A stretch of DNA of 38,295 nucleotides from Actinomycetes bacterium (GTDB lineage: Bacteria; Actinomycetota; Actinomycetes; DATJPE01): NCBI GenBank assembly GCA_035506535.1, contig DATJPE010000102.1:1-38295 (forward strand), given 5' to 3'. Below the pieces are notes generated by a model. That model was not told the origin of the DNA and searched no databases. It saw only the letters and a list, made by a program, of their open reading frames with translations. Below are positions 1 through 8,094 of this stretch, one piece after another (the stretch's first letter is position 1; each line of letters begins with the position of its first letter). Both the position numbers and the translations under genes were made by a program.

Positions 1-24
1 GACCGTGAGCGGATCGACGCCTGA
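1..24 (+). CDS. 3' end of an unknown gene (partial), possibly a topoisomerase B-subunit paralog
   Basis: The first 24 bases read, in frame 1, as the seven residues DRERIDA followed by TGA. These are exactly the last seven residues of the ParE protein encoded on the opposite strand at 166-2274. The two DNA copies differ only at two third-codon positions (CGT versus CGC and CGG versus CGC). The simplest reading is that the window opens on the tail of a plus-strand gene convergent with parE. The gene may be a related GyrB/ParE-type protein, or one sharing this C-terminal tail. Seven residues cannot prove homology; the rest of the gene lies outside the window. Confidence 0.45.
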   Translation, partial: DRERIDA

Positions 25-92
25 GCCCGACTCCGCGCTGCCCCCTTCACTCCTCGCACAGCCCCCACGACTCGCACTTGTGGCGGCCTGTT

Positions 93-118
93 CGTCACTC
101 CGCGGCCGCCGAGTGACG
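93..118. terminator. Hairpin between convergent gene ends, possible bidirectional terminator
   Basis: The arms CGTCACTC (93-100) and GAGTGACG (111-118) are perfect 8-bp inverted repeats around a 10-nt G+C-rich loop that is itself nearly palindromic. It lies between the plus-strand stop at 22-24 and the parE stop at 166-168, where a terminator for both strands would be expected. There is no T-run, which is common for actinobacterial terminators. The remainder of 25-165 shows nothing else recognisable. Confidence 0.35.
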
Positions 119-165
119 GCGAACCCGCCACATGTGCGTGGGGTGAGGGCGGTGCGAGCGTCGCG

Positions 166-2274
166 TCAGGCGTCGATGCGCTCGCGGTCGAGGCTGCTGG
201 CGCTCTCGACGATGAAGTCGCGACGGGGTGCGACGTCGTTGCCCATGAGCAGCTCGAAGACCTCCTCCGCGCGCTGGGCGTCACCGAGGCTGATGCGCCG
301 CAACGTCCGACGACGCGGGTCCATCGTCGTCTCGGCCAGCTGCTCGGCGTCCATCTCGCCGAGACCCTTGTAGCGCTGGGGAGCCTTGTACGTCCGCCCG
401 CGGCGGTCGAGGTCGGCCAGCACCCGGGGCAGCTCGGCGTCGGAGTAGGTGTAGACGTACTCGTTCGCTTTCGAACCGGGATTGACGATCTCGACCCGGT
501 GCAGGGGCGGCACGGCGGCGTAGACCCGTCCGGCATCCAGCAGCGGGCGCATCGTCCGGAAGAACAGCGTGAGCAGCAGGGTACGGATGTGCGCGCCGTC
601 GACGTCCGCGTCGGCCATCAGGATGATCTTGTTGTACCGGGCTGCGTCGAGGTCGAAGGTACGACCGGAACCGGCACCGATGACCTGGATGATCGAGGCG
701 CACTCGGCGTTCTTGAGCAGGTCCGACGCTGTGGCCTTCTGGACGTTGAGGATCTTGCCCCGGATGGGGAGCAAGGCCTGGAACTCGCTGTCGCGGGCTG
801 CCTTCGCGGTACCGAGGGCGCTGTCGCCCTCGACGATGAACAGCTCGCAGCGCTCGACGTCCTCGCTTCGGCAGTCCTTGAGCTTCGCCGGCATGGAGGA
901 GGATTCCAGCGCGTTCTTGCGCCGTTGCAGCTCCTTGTGCTGGCGGGCGTCGACGCGGGTCCGCATGGCTCCCGCGACCTTCTCGAGGATGACCCGCGCC
1001 TTGGCCTTGGCGGCCGGCTTGCGCGCGGCGAGGATCGCGGTGAGCTCGCGGCCGACGACGTGCGCCACGATCCGTGACGCGGCCGCGGTGCCGAGGACCT
1101 CCTTGGTCTGGCCCTCGAACTGGGGCTCGGCCAGGCGCACGGTGACCACAGCGGTCGCTCCCTCGAGCACGTCGTCGGCGGTCACCTCCTCCTCGGCGGC
1201 GCGCAGGACCCGCTGCTCGCGCAGCTGGGTGTTGAAGGTGTCCCGCAGCGCCTTCTCGAACCCGCGGACGTGGGTCCCGCCCTTGGGCGTCGCGATGATG
1301 TTGACGAAGGAGCGAACCACGGTGTCGTACCCGGTTCCCCAGCGCAGCGCGACGTCCACCGTGAGCTCGCGCTCGACCTTGGTGGGCGTGAGGTGGCCCT
1401 GGTCGTCCAGCACGGGCACCGTCTCGTGGAAATGGCCGCTGCCGTGCAGCCGCAGCACGTCGCTGACCGGTTCGTCCGGTGCGAGGAAGGTGCAGAACTC
1501 GCTGATCCCGCCGTCGAAACGGAATTCCTCGGAGGTGGGCGCCCCTGCGTCACGGAGGTCGTCGACGACGAAGGCCAGCCCGGGAACGAGGAACGCGGTC
1601 TGGCGGGCTCGCGCGTACAGCTCGTCCAGGACGATGTCGGCCTCGGGCAGGAAGATCTGGCGGTCCGGCCAGAACCGGACCCGGGTCCCGGTCCGGTTCT
1701 TCGGGACCTTGGCGACGACCCGCAGGTCGGAGGCCTCCTCGAAGGGGTCGTCCGGACCGGGCCCCGCGAACTGCCCGGGCAGGCCGCGCCGGAAGGACAT
1801 CAGGTGGGTACGTCCGCCGCGGTCCACCTCCACGTCCAGGCGCGCGGCCAGGGCGTTCACGACCGACGCGCCGACGCCGTGCAGTCCGCCGGTGGCGGCG
1901 TACGACCCGCCCCCGAACTTGCCGCCGGCGTGCAGCCGGGTCATGACGACCTCGACGCCGGAGAGGCCGGTCTTGGGCTCGATGTCGACCGGGATGCCCC
2001 GGCCCTGGTCACGGACCTCGATGGAGCCGTCGTCGTGGAGCAGGACGTGGATGCGCGAGCCGAAGCCGCCCAACGCCTCGTCGACGGCGTTGTCGATGAT
2101 CTCCCACACGCAGTGCATGAGGCCGCGGGAGTCGGTCGACCCGATGTACATGCCCGGTCGCTTGCGGACCGCCTCGAGGCCCTCGAGCACGGACAGGTGG
2201 CGTGCCGTGTAGTCCGCCGAGGGGGCGCTCTCCCGGGAGGCCGGGCGCGGGGGTTCGCTGGGCTGTGCGCTCAT
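166..2274 (-). CDS. parE: DNA topoisomerase IV subunit B / type IIA topoisomerase ATPase subunit
   Basis: This is the ATPase and Toprim subunit of a type IIA topoisomerase, which with a ParC/GyrA partner passes one DNA duplex through another. From N to C it shows the GHKL ATP-binding motifs (EIIDNAVDEALGG, DQGRGIP, GLHGVGASVVNAL), the GyrB transducer domain, the Toprim motifs EGDSALG and DADVDGAHIRTLLL, and the C-terminal motif RYKGLGEMDAEQLAETTMDP. EGDSALG, rather than the EGDSAGG of the main GyrB, and the position near sigA both resemble the second, ParE-like B subunit of Streptomyces. I chose the ATG at 2272-2274 (MSAQPSEPP, 702 aa); an in-frame upstream start at 2307 adds 11 residues with no better signal. 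No partner A subunit lies in the window. The assignment to the family is secure; ParE rather than GyrB rests on motif and context. Confidence 0.92.
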   Translation of the reverse strand: MSAQPSEPPRPASRESAPSADYTARHLSVLEGLEAVRKRPGMYIGSTDSRGLMHCVWEIIDNAVDEALGGFGSRIHVLLHDDGSIEVRDQGRGIPVDIEPKTGLSGVEVVMTRLHAGGKFGGGSYAATGGLHGVGASVVNALAARLDVEVDRGGRTHLMSFRRGLPGQFAGPGPDDPFEEASDLRVVAKVPKNRTGTRVRFWPDRQIFLPEADIVLDELYARARQTAFLVPGLAFVVDDLRDAGAPTSEEFRFDGGISEFCTFLAPDEPVSDVLRLHGSGHFHETVPVLDDQGHLTPTKVERELTVDVALRWGTGYDTVVRSFVNIIATPKGGTHVRGFEKALRDTFNTQLREQRVLRAAEEEVTADDVLEGATAVVTVRLAEPQFEGQTKEVLGTAAASRIVAHVVGRELTAILAARKPAAKAKARVILEKVAGAMRTRVDARQHKELQRRKNALESSSMPAKLKDCRSEDVERCELFIVEGDSALGTAKAARDSEFQALLPIRGKILNVQKATASDLLKNAECASIIQVIGAGSGRTFDLDAARYNKIILMADADVDGAHIRTLLLTLFFRTMRPLLDAGRVYAAVPPLHRVEIVNPGSKANEYVYTYSDAELPRVLADLDRRGRTYKAPQRYKGLGEMDAEQLAETTMDPRRRTLRRISLGDAQRAEEVFELLMGNDVAPRRDFIVESASSLDRERIDA

Positions 2275-2284
2275 GTCGGGCACG

Positions 2285-2290
2285 AGGCTA
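2285..2290 (-). promoter_or_regulatory. Candidate -10 element of parE
   Basis: On the minus strand TAGCCT (TANNNT type) lies 10 nt before the parE ATG. This would give a leaderless or very short-leader transcript. I see no convincing -35. The same hexamer occurs at the same kind of position before the gene starting at 29920. Confidence 0.3.
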
Positions 2291-2399
2291 CCGGCGCGGC
2301 GCGGCACCGCCGTGCACCCACGCTTTGGGAGCCCCGATCACGGTCATCGGCAACACTTCGATGAAGAGTGTGTTACGCCATGGGCGCAAACCGGGCGTG

Positions 2400-2428
2400 G
2401 ACACCCTGGGGAACGTTCTCGGGGTGTC
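2400..2428. promoter_or_regulatory. Dyad-symmetric site between parE and the small Cys/His protein gene
   Basis: GACACCC (2400-2406) and GGGTGTC (2422-2428) form an inverted repeat, with the perfect palindrome GAACGTTC (2411-2418) between them. The site is 40 nt before the plus-strand start at 2469 and 125 nt before parE, in a divergent intergenic region. It could bind a dimeric regulator. It is not a standard SOS box, because the four bases expected between GAAC and GTTC are missing. Confidence 0.35.
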
Positions 2429-2468
2429 AGGATGTTGAACCATTCGGAACCCACCCGAAGGAGGACTC

Positions 2469-2699
2469 GTGACGCCGACCCTGGCCGTTGACGCCCCGCT
2501 GAGCGCACTCGACCGGTGCGACCGCTGCGGAGCGCAGGCCTACGTACGCGTCACCCTCCTGTCCGGCGGCGAGCTGCTGTTCTGCGCGCACCACTTCAGC
2601 GAGTTCCGTCCAGGGCTCGAGGCGGCCTCGGCGCACGTCCATGACGAGACCTCCCGCCTGGGAGACGTGCCTACCGTCGCCCCGCTCGAAGAGCGCTGA
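2469..2699 (+). CDS. Small Cys/His protein, DUF7455-like
   Basis: This is a 76-aa protein with CDRCGAQAYVRV near residues 17-28 and LLFCAHHFSEF near residues 36-46. The CxxC and CxHH groups make a plausible small zinc-binding site. It resembles the short actinobacterial proteins annotated as DUF7455, which occur next to parE and sigA. The GTG start at 2469 is set by a very good ribosome binding site, AAGGAGG at 2458-2464. No function is known. It is divergent from parE and convergent with the GGDEF gene, whose stop is about 10 bp away. Confidence 0.85.
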   Translation: MTPTLAVDAPLSALDRCDRCGAQAYVRVTLLSGGELLFCAHHFSEFRPGLEAASAHVHDETSRLGDVPTVAPLEER

Positions 2700-2708
2700 G
2701 CCCACCGC

Positions 2709-4295
2709 TCAGGTCGCCAGCCGCAGGCGGCCGCGTCCCTCCGCCTTGGCGAGGTAAAGGGCCTGGTCGGCCCGCCGGTAGAGGTCTGGTACGTCGCCGT
2801 GCCCGCGACCGCTCGCCGCGCCGACGCTGACGCCCACCACCAGCCCCGGAGCCAGCTGCTCCCACTCCTGGTCCTCGACGAGGCGGCGAAGTCGCTCGGC
2901 GCGCTGCTCGACGACGTCGCGCTGCGCACCGACGAGGACGGCGCAGAACTCATCGCCACCGAGGCGGACGGCCAGGTCGGTGGGCCGCAGCATGGAGCTC
3001 AGGACAGTCCCGACCCGCTCCAGCACCAGGTCCCCCACGACGTGGCCGAACAGGTCGTTGATCCGCTTGAAGTGGTCGATGTCCACGACCACCATCGCGA
3101 TGTCGGTGTCGGCGCCCACGGTCCTGGCCAGGGCGTTCAGCCGGTCGTCGAAGGCCCGGCGGTTGCCCAGCCCGGTGAGCGGGTCCTCGAGCGTGCGGCG
3201 GAGCAAGGTCTCGTGCTCGCGCTTGAGCCGTTCGGCCTGGACCTGGGCCCGGGCCGAGGCGAGCCGGGACAGCCGCTCGTCCCACCGCTGCCGGGCGATC
3301 GTCTCCGCGTAGCGCAGGGTCGCCGGCGCCTGGATCCCGAGGGCGCCGCGCTCGGCCAGGGATGCGGTCCACGCCAGCAGTGAGCGGTGGTGCGGTGTCA
3401 GGCTGTCCCCGAGCGTGCGCTCCGCCGTCTCGACCTCCCGAAGGGCGAGCTGCCAGTCCTGGGACCGGATCGCCGCGTGCGCGAAGGCGAGATGGGACTG
3501 CACGCGGACCTCCGGGCCCACGAGCAGGTCGTGCTGGGCGCGCAGCCAGGCCTGGTCCTCCGGGTGGTCGACGCCGAGGAGCACCCGCCGGGCGCACAGG
3601 CTGACGAGCAGCATCCGCCGCCAGGTGTCCGGCATGGGCAGGCCCAGCAGCTCTTGCGACGGCGCTTCGTCCTCGCGCAGGCCCACGGCGTCCGGCGACG
3701 CCCCGACCTCGAGCAGGCCGGCGGCCCACCAGAAGCGGACGAAGGCCCGGTTGAGGTGCCGGACGGGCTCGAGGAGGCGGTCGTCGCAGTCCGGCAGGAT
3801 CTCCGCCGCGAGGTCGTACAGCTCGTCACCGAGCTCCCAGAGGCGCATCGTGCTGTACGTCTCCGCCACGCTGATCAGCCCCGAGACCCGGGCCAGCGGG
3901 TCCCCGGGCAGGTCGAGGAGGCTCACGCCCCTCGAGGTGTCCTGCAGAGCGCTGGCGATGTCGCCGGCGCGAGTGGCCATCTCGGCCCGCAGACCCAGGC
4001 CGGTCGCCAGCATGGCGGGGTCGGCGTCCAGCTCGGAGGCCCGGATCAGCGCCGACGAAGCCTCCTCGGCCCGCTCGGGGGCGTTGACCACGGCGTCGAC
4101 CGCATCCGCGTAGCGCAGCAGGCGGTGCAGCTCGGTCCCCGGCGGCTGCTCCGACAGCCCGGCGCCGATCTCCTCGCGCGCCCGCTCGACCCGATCGGTC
4201 TGGACCTGTTCGACCAGGTGGTAGACGCGTAGCACGGCCGCACGCGACGGCGGAGCCGCCAGTCGATGCTGGCCGGCGACGTCGGAGGTGGCCAC
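2709..4295 (-). CDS. TPR-like sensor diguanylate cyclase (GGDEF)
   Basis: This predicted diguanylate cyclase makes cyclic di-GMP from two GTP. The C-terminal ~170 residues start at DPLTGLGNRRAFDDRL and contain the intact active-site loop LGGDEFCAV. A product-inhibition site RPTD (RxxD) lies five residues before GGDEF, so the enzyme looks active and feedback-inhibited. The N-terminal ~350 residues are helical, with Ala/Leu-rich repeats resembling TPR units, and probably sense a protein or peptide. No signal peptide or membrane segment is visible, so it is cytosolic. I chose the GTG at 4293-4295 (528 aa) because AAGGAG lies 4 nt upstream. The open frame extends to 4421, but through a tandem repeat and a hairpin, so the longer start is unlikely. 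A degenerate EAL protein lies about 5 kb away, beyond the liv operon. Confidence 0.9.
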   Translation of the reverse strand: MATSDVAGQHRLAAPPSRAAVLRVYHLVEQVQTDRVERAREEIGAGLSEQPPGTELHRLLRYADAVDAVVNAPERAEEASSALIRASELDADPAMLATGLGLRAEMATRAGDIASALQDTSRGVSLLDLPGDPLARVSGLISVAETYSTMRLWELGDELYDLAAEILPDCDDRLLEPVRHLNRAFVRFWWAAGLLEVGASPDAVGLREDEAPSQELLGLPMPDTWRRMLLVSLCARRVLLGVDHPEDQAWLRAQHDLLVGPEVRVQSHLAFAHAAIRSQDWQLALREVETAERTLGDSLTPHHRSLLAWTASLAERGALGIQAPATLRYAETIARQRWDERLSRLASARAQVQAERLKREHETLLRRTLEDPLTGLGNRRAFDDRLNALARTVGADTDIAMVVVDIDHFKRINDLFGHVVGDLVLERVGTVLSSMLRPTDLAVRLGGDEFCAVLVGAQRDVVEQRAERLRRLVEDQEWEQLAPGLVVGVSVGAASGRGHGDVPDLYRRADQALYLAKAEGRGRLRLAT

Positions 4296-4300
4296 CGGAC

Positions 4301-4340
4301 TCCTTGAGGTGTTGTCGAGGCCCTTGAGGTGTTGTCGAGG
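4301..4340. repeat. Two tandem 20-bp repeats in the leader of the GGDEF gene
   Basis: 4301-4320 and 4321-4340 are head-to-tail copies that agree at 19 of 20 positions (core CCTTGAGGTGTTGTCGAGG). On the minus strand they precede the GTG of the GGDEF gene, and the copy nearest the gene supplies part of its ribosome binding site. A partial third copy may follow from 4341. It could be a duplicated operator, an RNA-level control element or a simple replication-slippage duplication. Confidence 0.85.
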
Positions 4341-4395
4341 ACCTTTGGAGCATCGACACCACGGCCCCCCGTCTTGACGACCCCCCTGCCCGTTG

Positions 4396-4448
4396 GCAAT
4401 GAACGCGGCGTTGGTGCACACCTAGCGCTACAACGCCGCCTTCATTGC
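4396..4448 (-). terminator. Long inverted repeat downstream of livF, probable operon terminator
   Basis: The 18-nt arms 4396-4413 and 4431-4448 match at 17 of 18 positions around a 17-nt loop that contains the small palindromes GTGCAC and TAGCGCTA. It starts 44 nt after the livF stop and lies upstream of the next gene on the same strand. It is therefore best read as the terminator of the liv operon. It has no T-run. An operator role for the downstream GGDEF gene is the alternative. Confidence 0.55.
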
Positions 4449-4492
4449 GTGTGGGACGGCGGGAGGGGTCGGGTGGATCGGGGGCGGATGGC

Positions 4493-5197
4493 CTAACCGC
4501 CGCCGAGGTAGGCCGCGACCACGGACTCGTCCCCGAGCAGCTCGGCGCCGGTCCCCGACTTGACCACGCTCCCCGTCTCCAGGACATAGGCCCGGTCGGC
4601 GATCGAGAGGGCCTGGGCGGCGTTCTGCTCCACCAGCAAGACCGTGGTCCCCTGCTCCTTGATCTCCACGATGATCTTGAAGATCAGCTGGATGAGCTGC
4701 GGGGCGAGGCCCATCGACGGCTCGTCGAGCAGCAGCAGACGAGGTTTCGACATCAGGGCGCGGCCGATCGCGAGCATCTGCTGCTCCCCGCCGGACAGCG
4801 TGCCGCCGGCCTGCTTCTCGCGCTCCTTCAGGCGGGGGAAGAGGTCATAGACCCGCTCGAGGTCGGCGGGGTCCGGTCGACCGCGGATGTAGGCCCCCAT
4901 GGCGAGGTTCTCCGCCACGCTCATCCCGGGGAAGATCCCGCGCCCCTCGGGCGCCTGGCACATGCCGGCCTCGACCCGCTTGTGGCCGGCGAGACTGGTG
5001 ATGTCCCGCCCGTCGAAGCGAACGGTGCCGTGGTCGACCTTGCGCAGGCCCGACAGGGTCTTGAGGGTCGTGGTCTTGCCTGCTCCGTTGGCACCGACCA
5101 GCGTGACGATCTCGCCGGTCTCGACGCTCAGGCTGATGTCCTTGATCGCGACGATCTTGCCGTAGCTGACCTGCAGGTTCTCGACCTCAAGAAGCAC
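4493..5197 (-). CDS. livF: Branched-chain amino-acid ABC transporter, ATP-binding protein LivF
   Basis: This is one of the two ATPases of a HAAT-type importer. It shows Walker A GANGAGKTT, the signature LSGGEQQM, Walker B LLLLDEPSMGL and LLVEQN at the switch position; glutamine there is normal for LivF. I chose the GTG at 5195-5197 (234 aa) because it starts directly at the family's usual N-terminus ([14 protein letters not shown]) and follows GGGGAGG by 6 nt. An ATG at 5230 would add 11 residues inside livG. The gene overlaps the end of livG by 11 bp, so translation is probably coupled. It is the last gene of the five-gene operon. Confidence 0.93.
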   Translation of the reverse strand: MLLEVENLQVSYGKIVAIKDISLSVETGEIVTLVGANGAGKTTTLKTLSGLRKVDHGTVRFDGRDITSLAGHKRVEAGMCQAPEGRGIFPGMSVAENLAMGAYIRGRPDPADLERVYDLFPRLKEREKQAGGTLSGGEQQMLAIGRALMSKPRLLLLDEPSMGLAPQLIQLIFKIIVEIKEQGTTVLLVEQNAAQALSIADRAYVLETGSVVKSGTGAELLGDESVVAAYLGGG

Positions 5198-5966
5198 TCG
5201 AGGCCTCCCCGAGGTAGGCGCGGACGACATCGGGGTTGTCGCGGACCTCGGCCGGGGGGCCGTCGGCGATCTTCTGGCCGAAGTCGAGGACGGCGATCCG
5301 GTCGCTGATCCCCATGACCAGGGTCATGTCGTGCTCGATGAGCAGGACCGTCACGCCGGAGTCCCGGATGTTGCGGATCAGCTCGGCCAGGGAGGCCTTC
5401 TCCGAGGGGTTCATGCCCGCGGCCGGCTCGTCCAGCAGGAGCAGCTGTGGTCCGGTGCCGAGGGCGCGCGCGATCTCGAGGCGGCGCTGGTCGCCGTACG
5501 GCAGGTTGCGGGCGACCGTCCCGCCGCGTCCCTGGATGCCGACGAAGTGAAGCAGCCGGTACGCCGTCTGCCGGCCTTCCCGCTCCTCCGCCCGGTGCCG
5601 GCGGAGCCCTAAGATCGCGCCGACCACGCTCGAGGTGTGACGCGCGTGGGTACCGACCATGACGTTGTCGAGCGCGGTCATGTTGTCGAAGAGCCGGATG
5701 TTCTGGAACGTCCGCGCCAGGCCCAGCTTGGTGACGAGGTCAGGTCGGGTCCCGTTGATCCGGTTGCCGTCGAAGACGATGTCCCCCGACGTCGGCGTGT
5801 AGACCCCGGTCACCATGTTGAACACCGTCGTCTTGCCGGCGCCGTTGGGGCCGATCACGGCCACGATCTCACCCCGCCGCACCTCGAGGTCGAGGGAGTT
5901 CACCGCGGTGAGGCCCCCGAAGCGCATCGTCACGCCTCGGAGGGCGAGCAGGCTGTCCTCGCTCAT
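5187..5966 (-). CDS. livG: Branched-chain amino-acid ABC transporter, ATP-binding protein LivG
   Basis: This is the second ATPase of the importer, 259 aa. Motifs seen are Walker [10 protein letters not shown], the LivG-type signature [16 protein letters not shown], Walker [14 protein letters not shown] and the switch histidine in LIEHD. The long insert after the Walker A half ([18 protein letters not shown] and onward) is typical of LivG. The ATG at 5964-5966 overlaps the livM stop by 4 bp (ATGA), showing tight operon packing. Confidence 0.95.
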   Translation of the reverse strand: MSEDSLLALRGVTMRFGGLTAVNSLDLEVRRGEIVAVIGPNGAGKTTVFNMVTGVYTPTSGDIVFDGNRINGTRPDLVTKLGLARTFQNIRLFDNMTALDNVMVGTHARHTSSVVGAILGLRRHRAEEREGRQTAYRLLHFVGIQGRGGTVARNLPYGDQRRLEIARALGTGPQLLLLDEPAAGMNPSEKASLAELIRNIRDSGVTVLLIEHDMTLVMGISDRIAVLDFGQKIADGPPAEVRDNPDVVRAYLGEASSAS

Positions 5967-7093
5967 CCGTCCAACGCCCCGGACTGCGCCCGGACCGTGC
6001 CGACCTCGGCGCCGAGCCGGTCGATGCCGCCCTCGCCCTCGGCGAGCTCCTCAGCGCGGATCTTGGAGGGCCAGAGACCCTGCGGTCGGAAGATCATCAG
6101 GACGACGAGGGAACCGCCGAAGACGAGCACGCGGTACTGGTCGAAGCCGCGTGCCGCCTCGGGCAGCCAGGCGACGAGGAAGGCGCCGAGGATGACCCCG
6201 GGGATGTTGCCGGCCCCGCCGAGGACGACGGCGGCCAAGATCGTGGCGGAGAGGATGAACGGGAAGTCGGTGGGCTGGATCGCGTTGTTGCCCGACGCGA
6301 AGATCACCCCGCCGGCCCCGCCGACGGCGGCCCCGACGGTGAAGGCCCACAGCTTGAACTTCAGAGTGGGCACGCCCATCAGCTGGGCCGCGTCCTCGTC
6401 CTCGCGGATCGCCGTCCACGACCGACCGACCCGGCTCCTCTCCAGTCGCTTCAACATGATGATCACGACCGCGATCACCGCGACCAGCAGGTAGTAGTAC
6501 GGCTTCGGGTCGAGGATGCTGAACTGCAGGAACGAGATGTGCCCGATCGAGGGCGGCGGGGGGATGTTGGCCAGGCCTCGTGGCCCCCCGAGGTAGTTCA
6601 GGTTGTTCGCGGTCTCGCGGATCATCTCCCCGAAGCCCAGCGTGACGATGGCGAGGTAGTCGCCGCGCAGGCGCAGGGTCGGCGAGCCCAGCAGCAGGCC
6701 GGCGAGCATCGCGAGGCCGACCCCCACCGGCAGGACCTCCCAGAACCCCCAGCCGTACTTGCCGCCGAGGATGGCCATGCTGTAGGCGCCGATGGCGAAG
6801 AACGCCACATAGCCGAGGTCGAGCAGGCCGGCGTAGCCGACGACCACGTTCAACCCGAGAGCCAGCAGGACGTAGACGCTGATCGGGTAGAACAGGACCC
6901 GCTGCCAGCTGCTGCCCGGGGTCATGACATCCCCCAGGTTCGGGATGTTCGGCAGCGAGATGGCGAAGACGAAGATCGCCAAGTAGCCCACCCACCGCAA
7001 CCAGCGCGGCAGGGCCCGCCAGCGGGCCGCCATCCGGTCGACCGAACCCGCCCTCGGGGCCGTCCACCCCCGCAGCGGCCGCTTCGGGTTCAC
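5963..7093 (-). CDS. livM: Branched-chain amino-acid ABC transporter permease LivM
   Basis: This inner-membrane permease has multiple hydrophobic segments beginning near residue 30 ([15 protein letters not shown]). It shows the LivM landmarks [32 protein letters not shown] and LGGPRGL, plus the cytoplasmic-loop motif [22 protein letters not shown] chose the GTG at 7091-7093 (376 aa), which overlaps the livH stop by 4 bp (GTGA); the longer open frame to 7186 would run inside livH. The C-terminal tail after the last membrane segment is acidic and of no known function. Confidence 0.93.
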   Translation of the reverse strand: MNPKRPLRGWTAPRAGSVDRMAARWRALPRWLRWVGYLAIFVFAISLPNIPNLGDVMTPGSSWQRVLFYPISVYVLLALGLNVVVGYAGLLDLGYVAFFAIGAYSMAILGGKYGWGFWEVLPVGVGLAMLAGLLLGSPTLRLRGDYLAIVTLGFGEMIRETANNLNYLGGPRGLANIPPPPSIGHISFLQFSILDPKPYYYLLVAVIAVVIIMLKRLERSRVGRSWTAIREDEDAAQLMGVPTLKFKLWAFTVGAAVGGAGGVIFASGNNAIQPTDFPFILSATILAAVVLGGAGNIPGVILGAFLVAWLPEAARGFDQYRVLVFGGSLVVLMIFRPQGLWPSKIRAEELAEGEGGIDRLGAEVGTVRAQSGALDG

Positions 7094-8022
7094 GCGCGAG
7101 CCTTGGACAGCGACTCGCCGAGCAGGCCGGTCGGCCGGAACATCAGCACGAGGACCAGGACGGCGAAGGCGACAACGTCCTTCCACTGGGCGCCGAGCAC
7201 GCTGCCGACGTACTCCTGGATCAGGCCCAGGAGCAGCCCGCCCAGCAGCGCTCCACGCAGGTTGCCGATGCCGCCGAGGACGGCCGCGGTGAAGGCCTTG
7301 ATGCCGAGGACGAAGCCGACGAAGAAGGACGTCGCCTCGAAGAAGATCACGTACAGCATGCCGCCGATGCCCGCCATGGCCCCACCGATGAGGAAGGTCA
7401 GCATGACGACTCGGTCGATGTTCACTCCCATGAGCGTCGCCGTGTCGGCGCTCTGCGCGGTGGCGCGGATCGCCCGGCCGAACCGGGTGCTGCGCACCAA
7501 CCGGTCGAGCAGGAGCATCATGAAGATCGACCCGAAGAACACGAGCACCTTGTCAGCCCGGATCAGCCCGGTCCCGATCGTCGCGTAGATCGTCTTGTTC
7601 ATCACCCGCGTCGTGGACAAGGTGTCGGGGAAGCGCAGGGAGACCAGCTGCTGGAGGAACAGGGACGCCCCGATCGCGGAGATCAGCGCCGCTAGCGTGG
7701 TGGCCCCCCGTCGGCGCAGGGGACGATAGGCGACCCGCTCCAGGATCACGGCCGAGACCCCGGACGCGCTCGCGGCCACCACGGCGGCGAGCAGCAGGAA
7801 CCCGACGAGGGCGATGCCGCTGAGTGGCGTGCTGATCCCCAGGGCGGTGATGACTCCGACGGTCGCGAAGGTCCCGATCATGAAGATCTCGGAGTGCGCG
7901 AAGTTGATCAGGCGCAGAACCCCGTAGACGAGGGTGTAGCCGAGCGCCACCAGGGCGTAGATCGACCCCTGGGTGAGGCCGTCGATCGTCGAGGCGGCGA
8001 AGTTGGTGAAGAAGTTGCTCAC
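7090..8022 (-). CDS. livH: Branched-chain amino-acid ABC transporter permease LivH
   Basis: This is the partner permease of LivM, about 310 aa with around eight hydrophobic segments. Family landmarks are GLTQGSIYALVALGYTLVYG, LRLINFAHSEIFMIG, GRAIRATAQSADTATLMG and KAFTAAVLGGIGNLRGALLGG. Two starts are possible. The ATG at 8026-8028 has no room for a ribosome binding site, while the GTG at 8020-8022 sits 6 nt after GGGACGG, so I prefer the GTG. The gene follows livK by about 70 bp and is coupled to livM. Confidence 0.93.
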   Translation of the reverse strand: MSNFFTNFAASTIDGLTQGSIYALVALGYTLVYGVLRLINFAHSEIFMIGTFATVGVITALGISTPLSGIALVGFLLLAAVVAASASGVSAVILERVAYRPLRRRGATTLAALISAIGASLFLQQLVSLRFPDTLSTTRVMNKTIYATIGTGLIRADKVLVFFGSIFMMLLLDRLVRSTRFGRAIRATAQSADTATLMGVNIDRVVMLTFLIGGAMAGIGGMLYVIFFEATSFFVGFVLGIKAFTAAVLGGIGNLRGALLGGLLLGLIQEYVGSVLGAQWKDVVAFAVLVLVLMFRPTGLLGESLSKARA

Positions 8023-8094
8023 GCGCATCCGTCCCGGGCCGGGGGCGTCAGTACGACGCCCCCGGCCCAACGAGTCGGACCGAGCTGACCGAGG

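Noticed and set aside
569-2212. A long plus-strand open frame opposite parE
   Set aside because: Ser/Arg/Thr-rich shadow frame without any motif; the minus strand encodes the complete topoisomerase subunit.
2411-2418. GAACGTTC as a LexA/SOS box
   Set aside because: Actinobacterial SOS boxes have four bases between GAAC and GTTC; here there are none.
4296-4421. N-terminal extension of the GGDEF protein to 4421
   Set aside because: The extra 42 codons run through the 20-bp tandem repeat and one arm of the hairpin, while the GTG at 4295 has a ribosome binding site.
4396-4448. Inverted repeat as the ends of an insertion sequence
   Set aside because: Only 17 nt lie between the arms and there is no transposase or target duplication.
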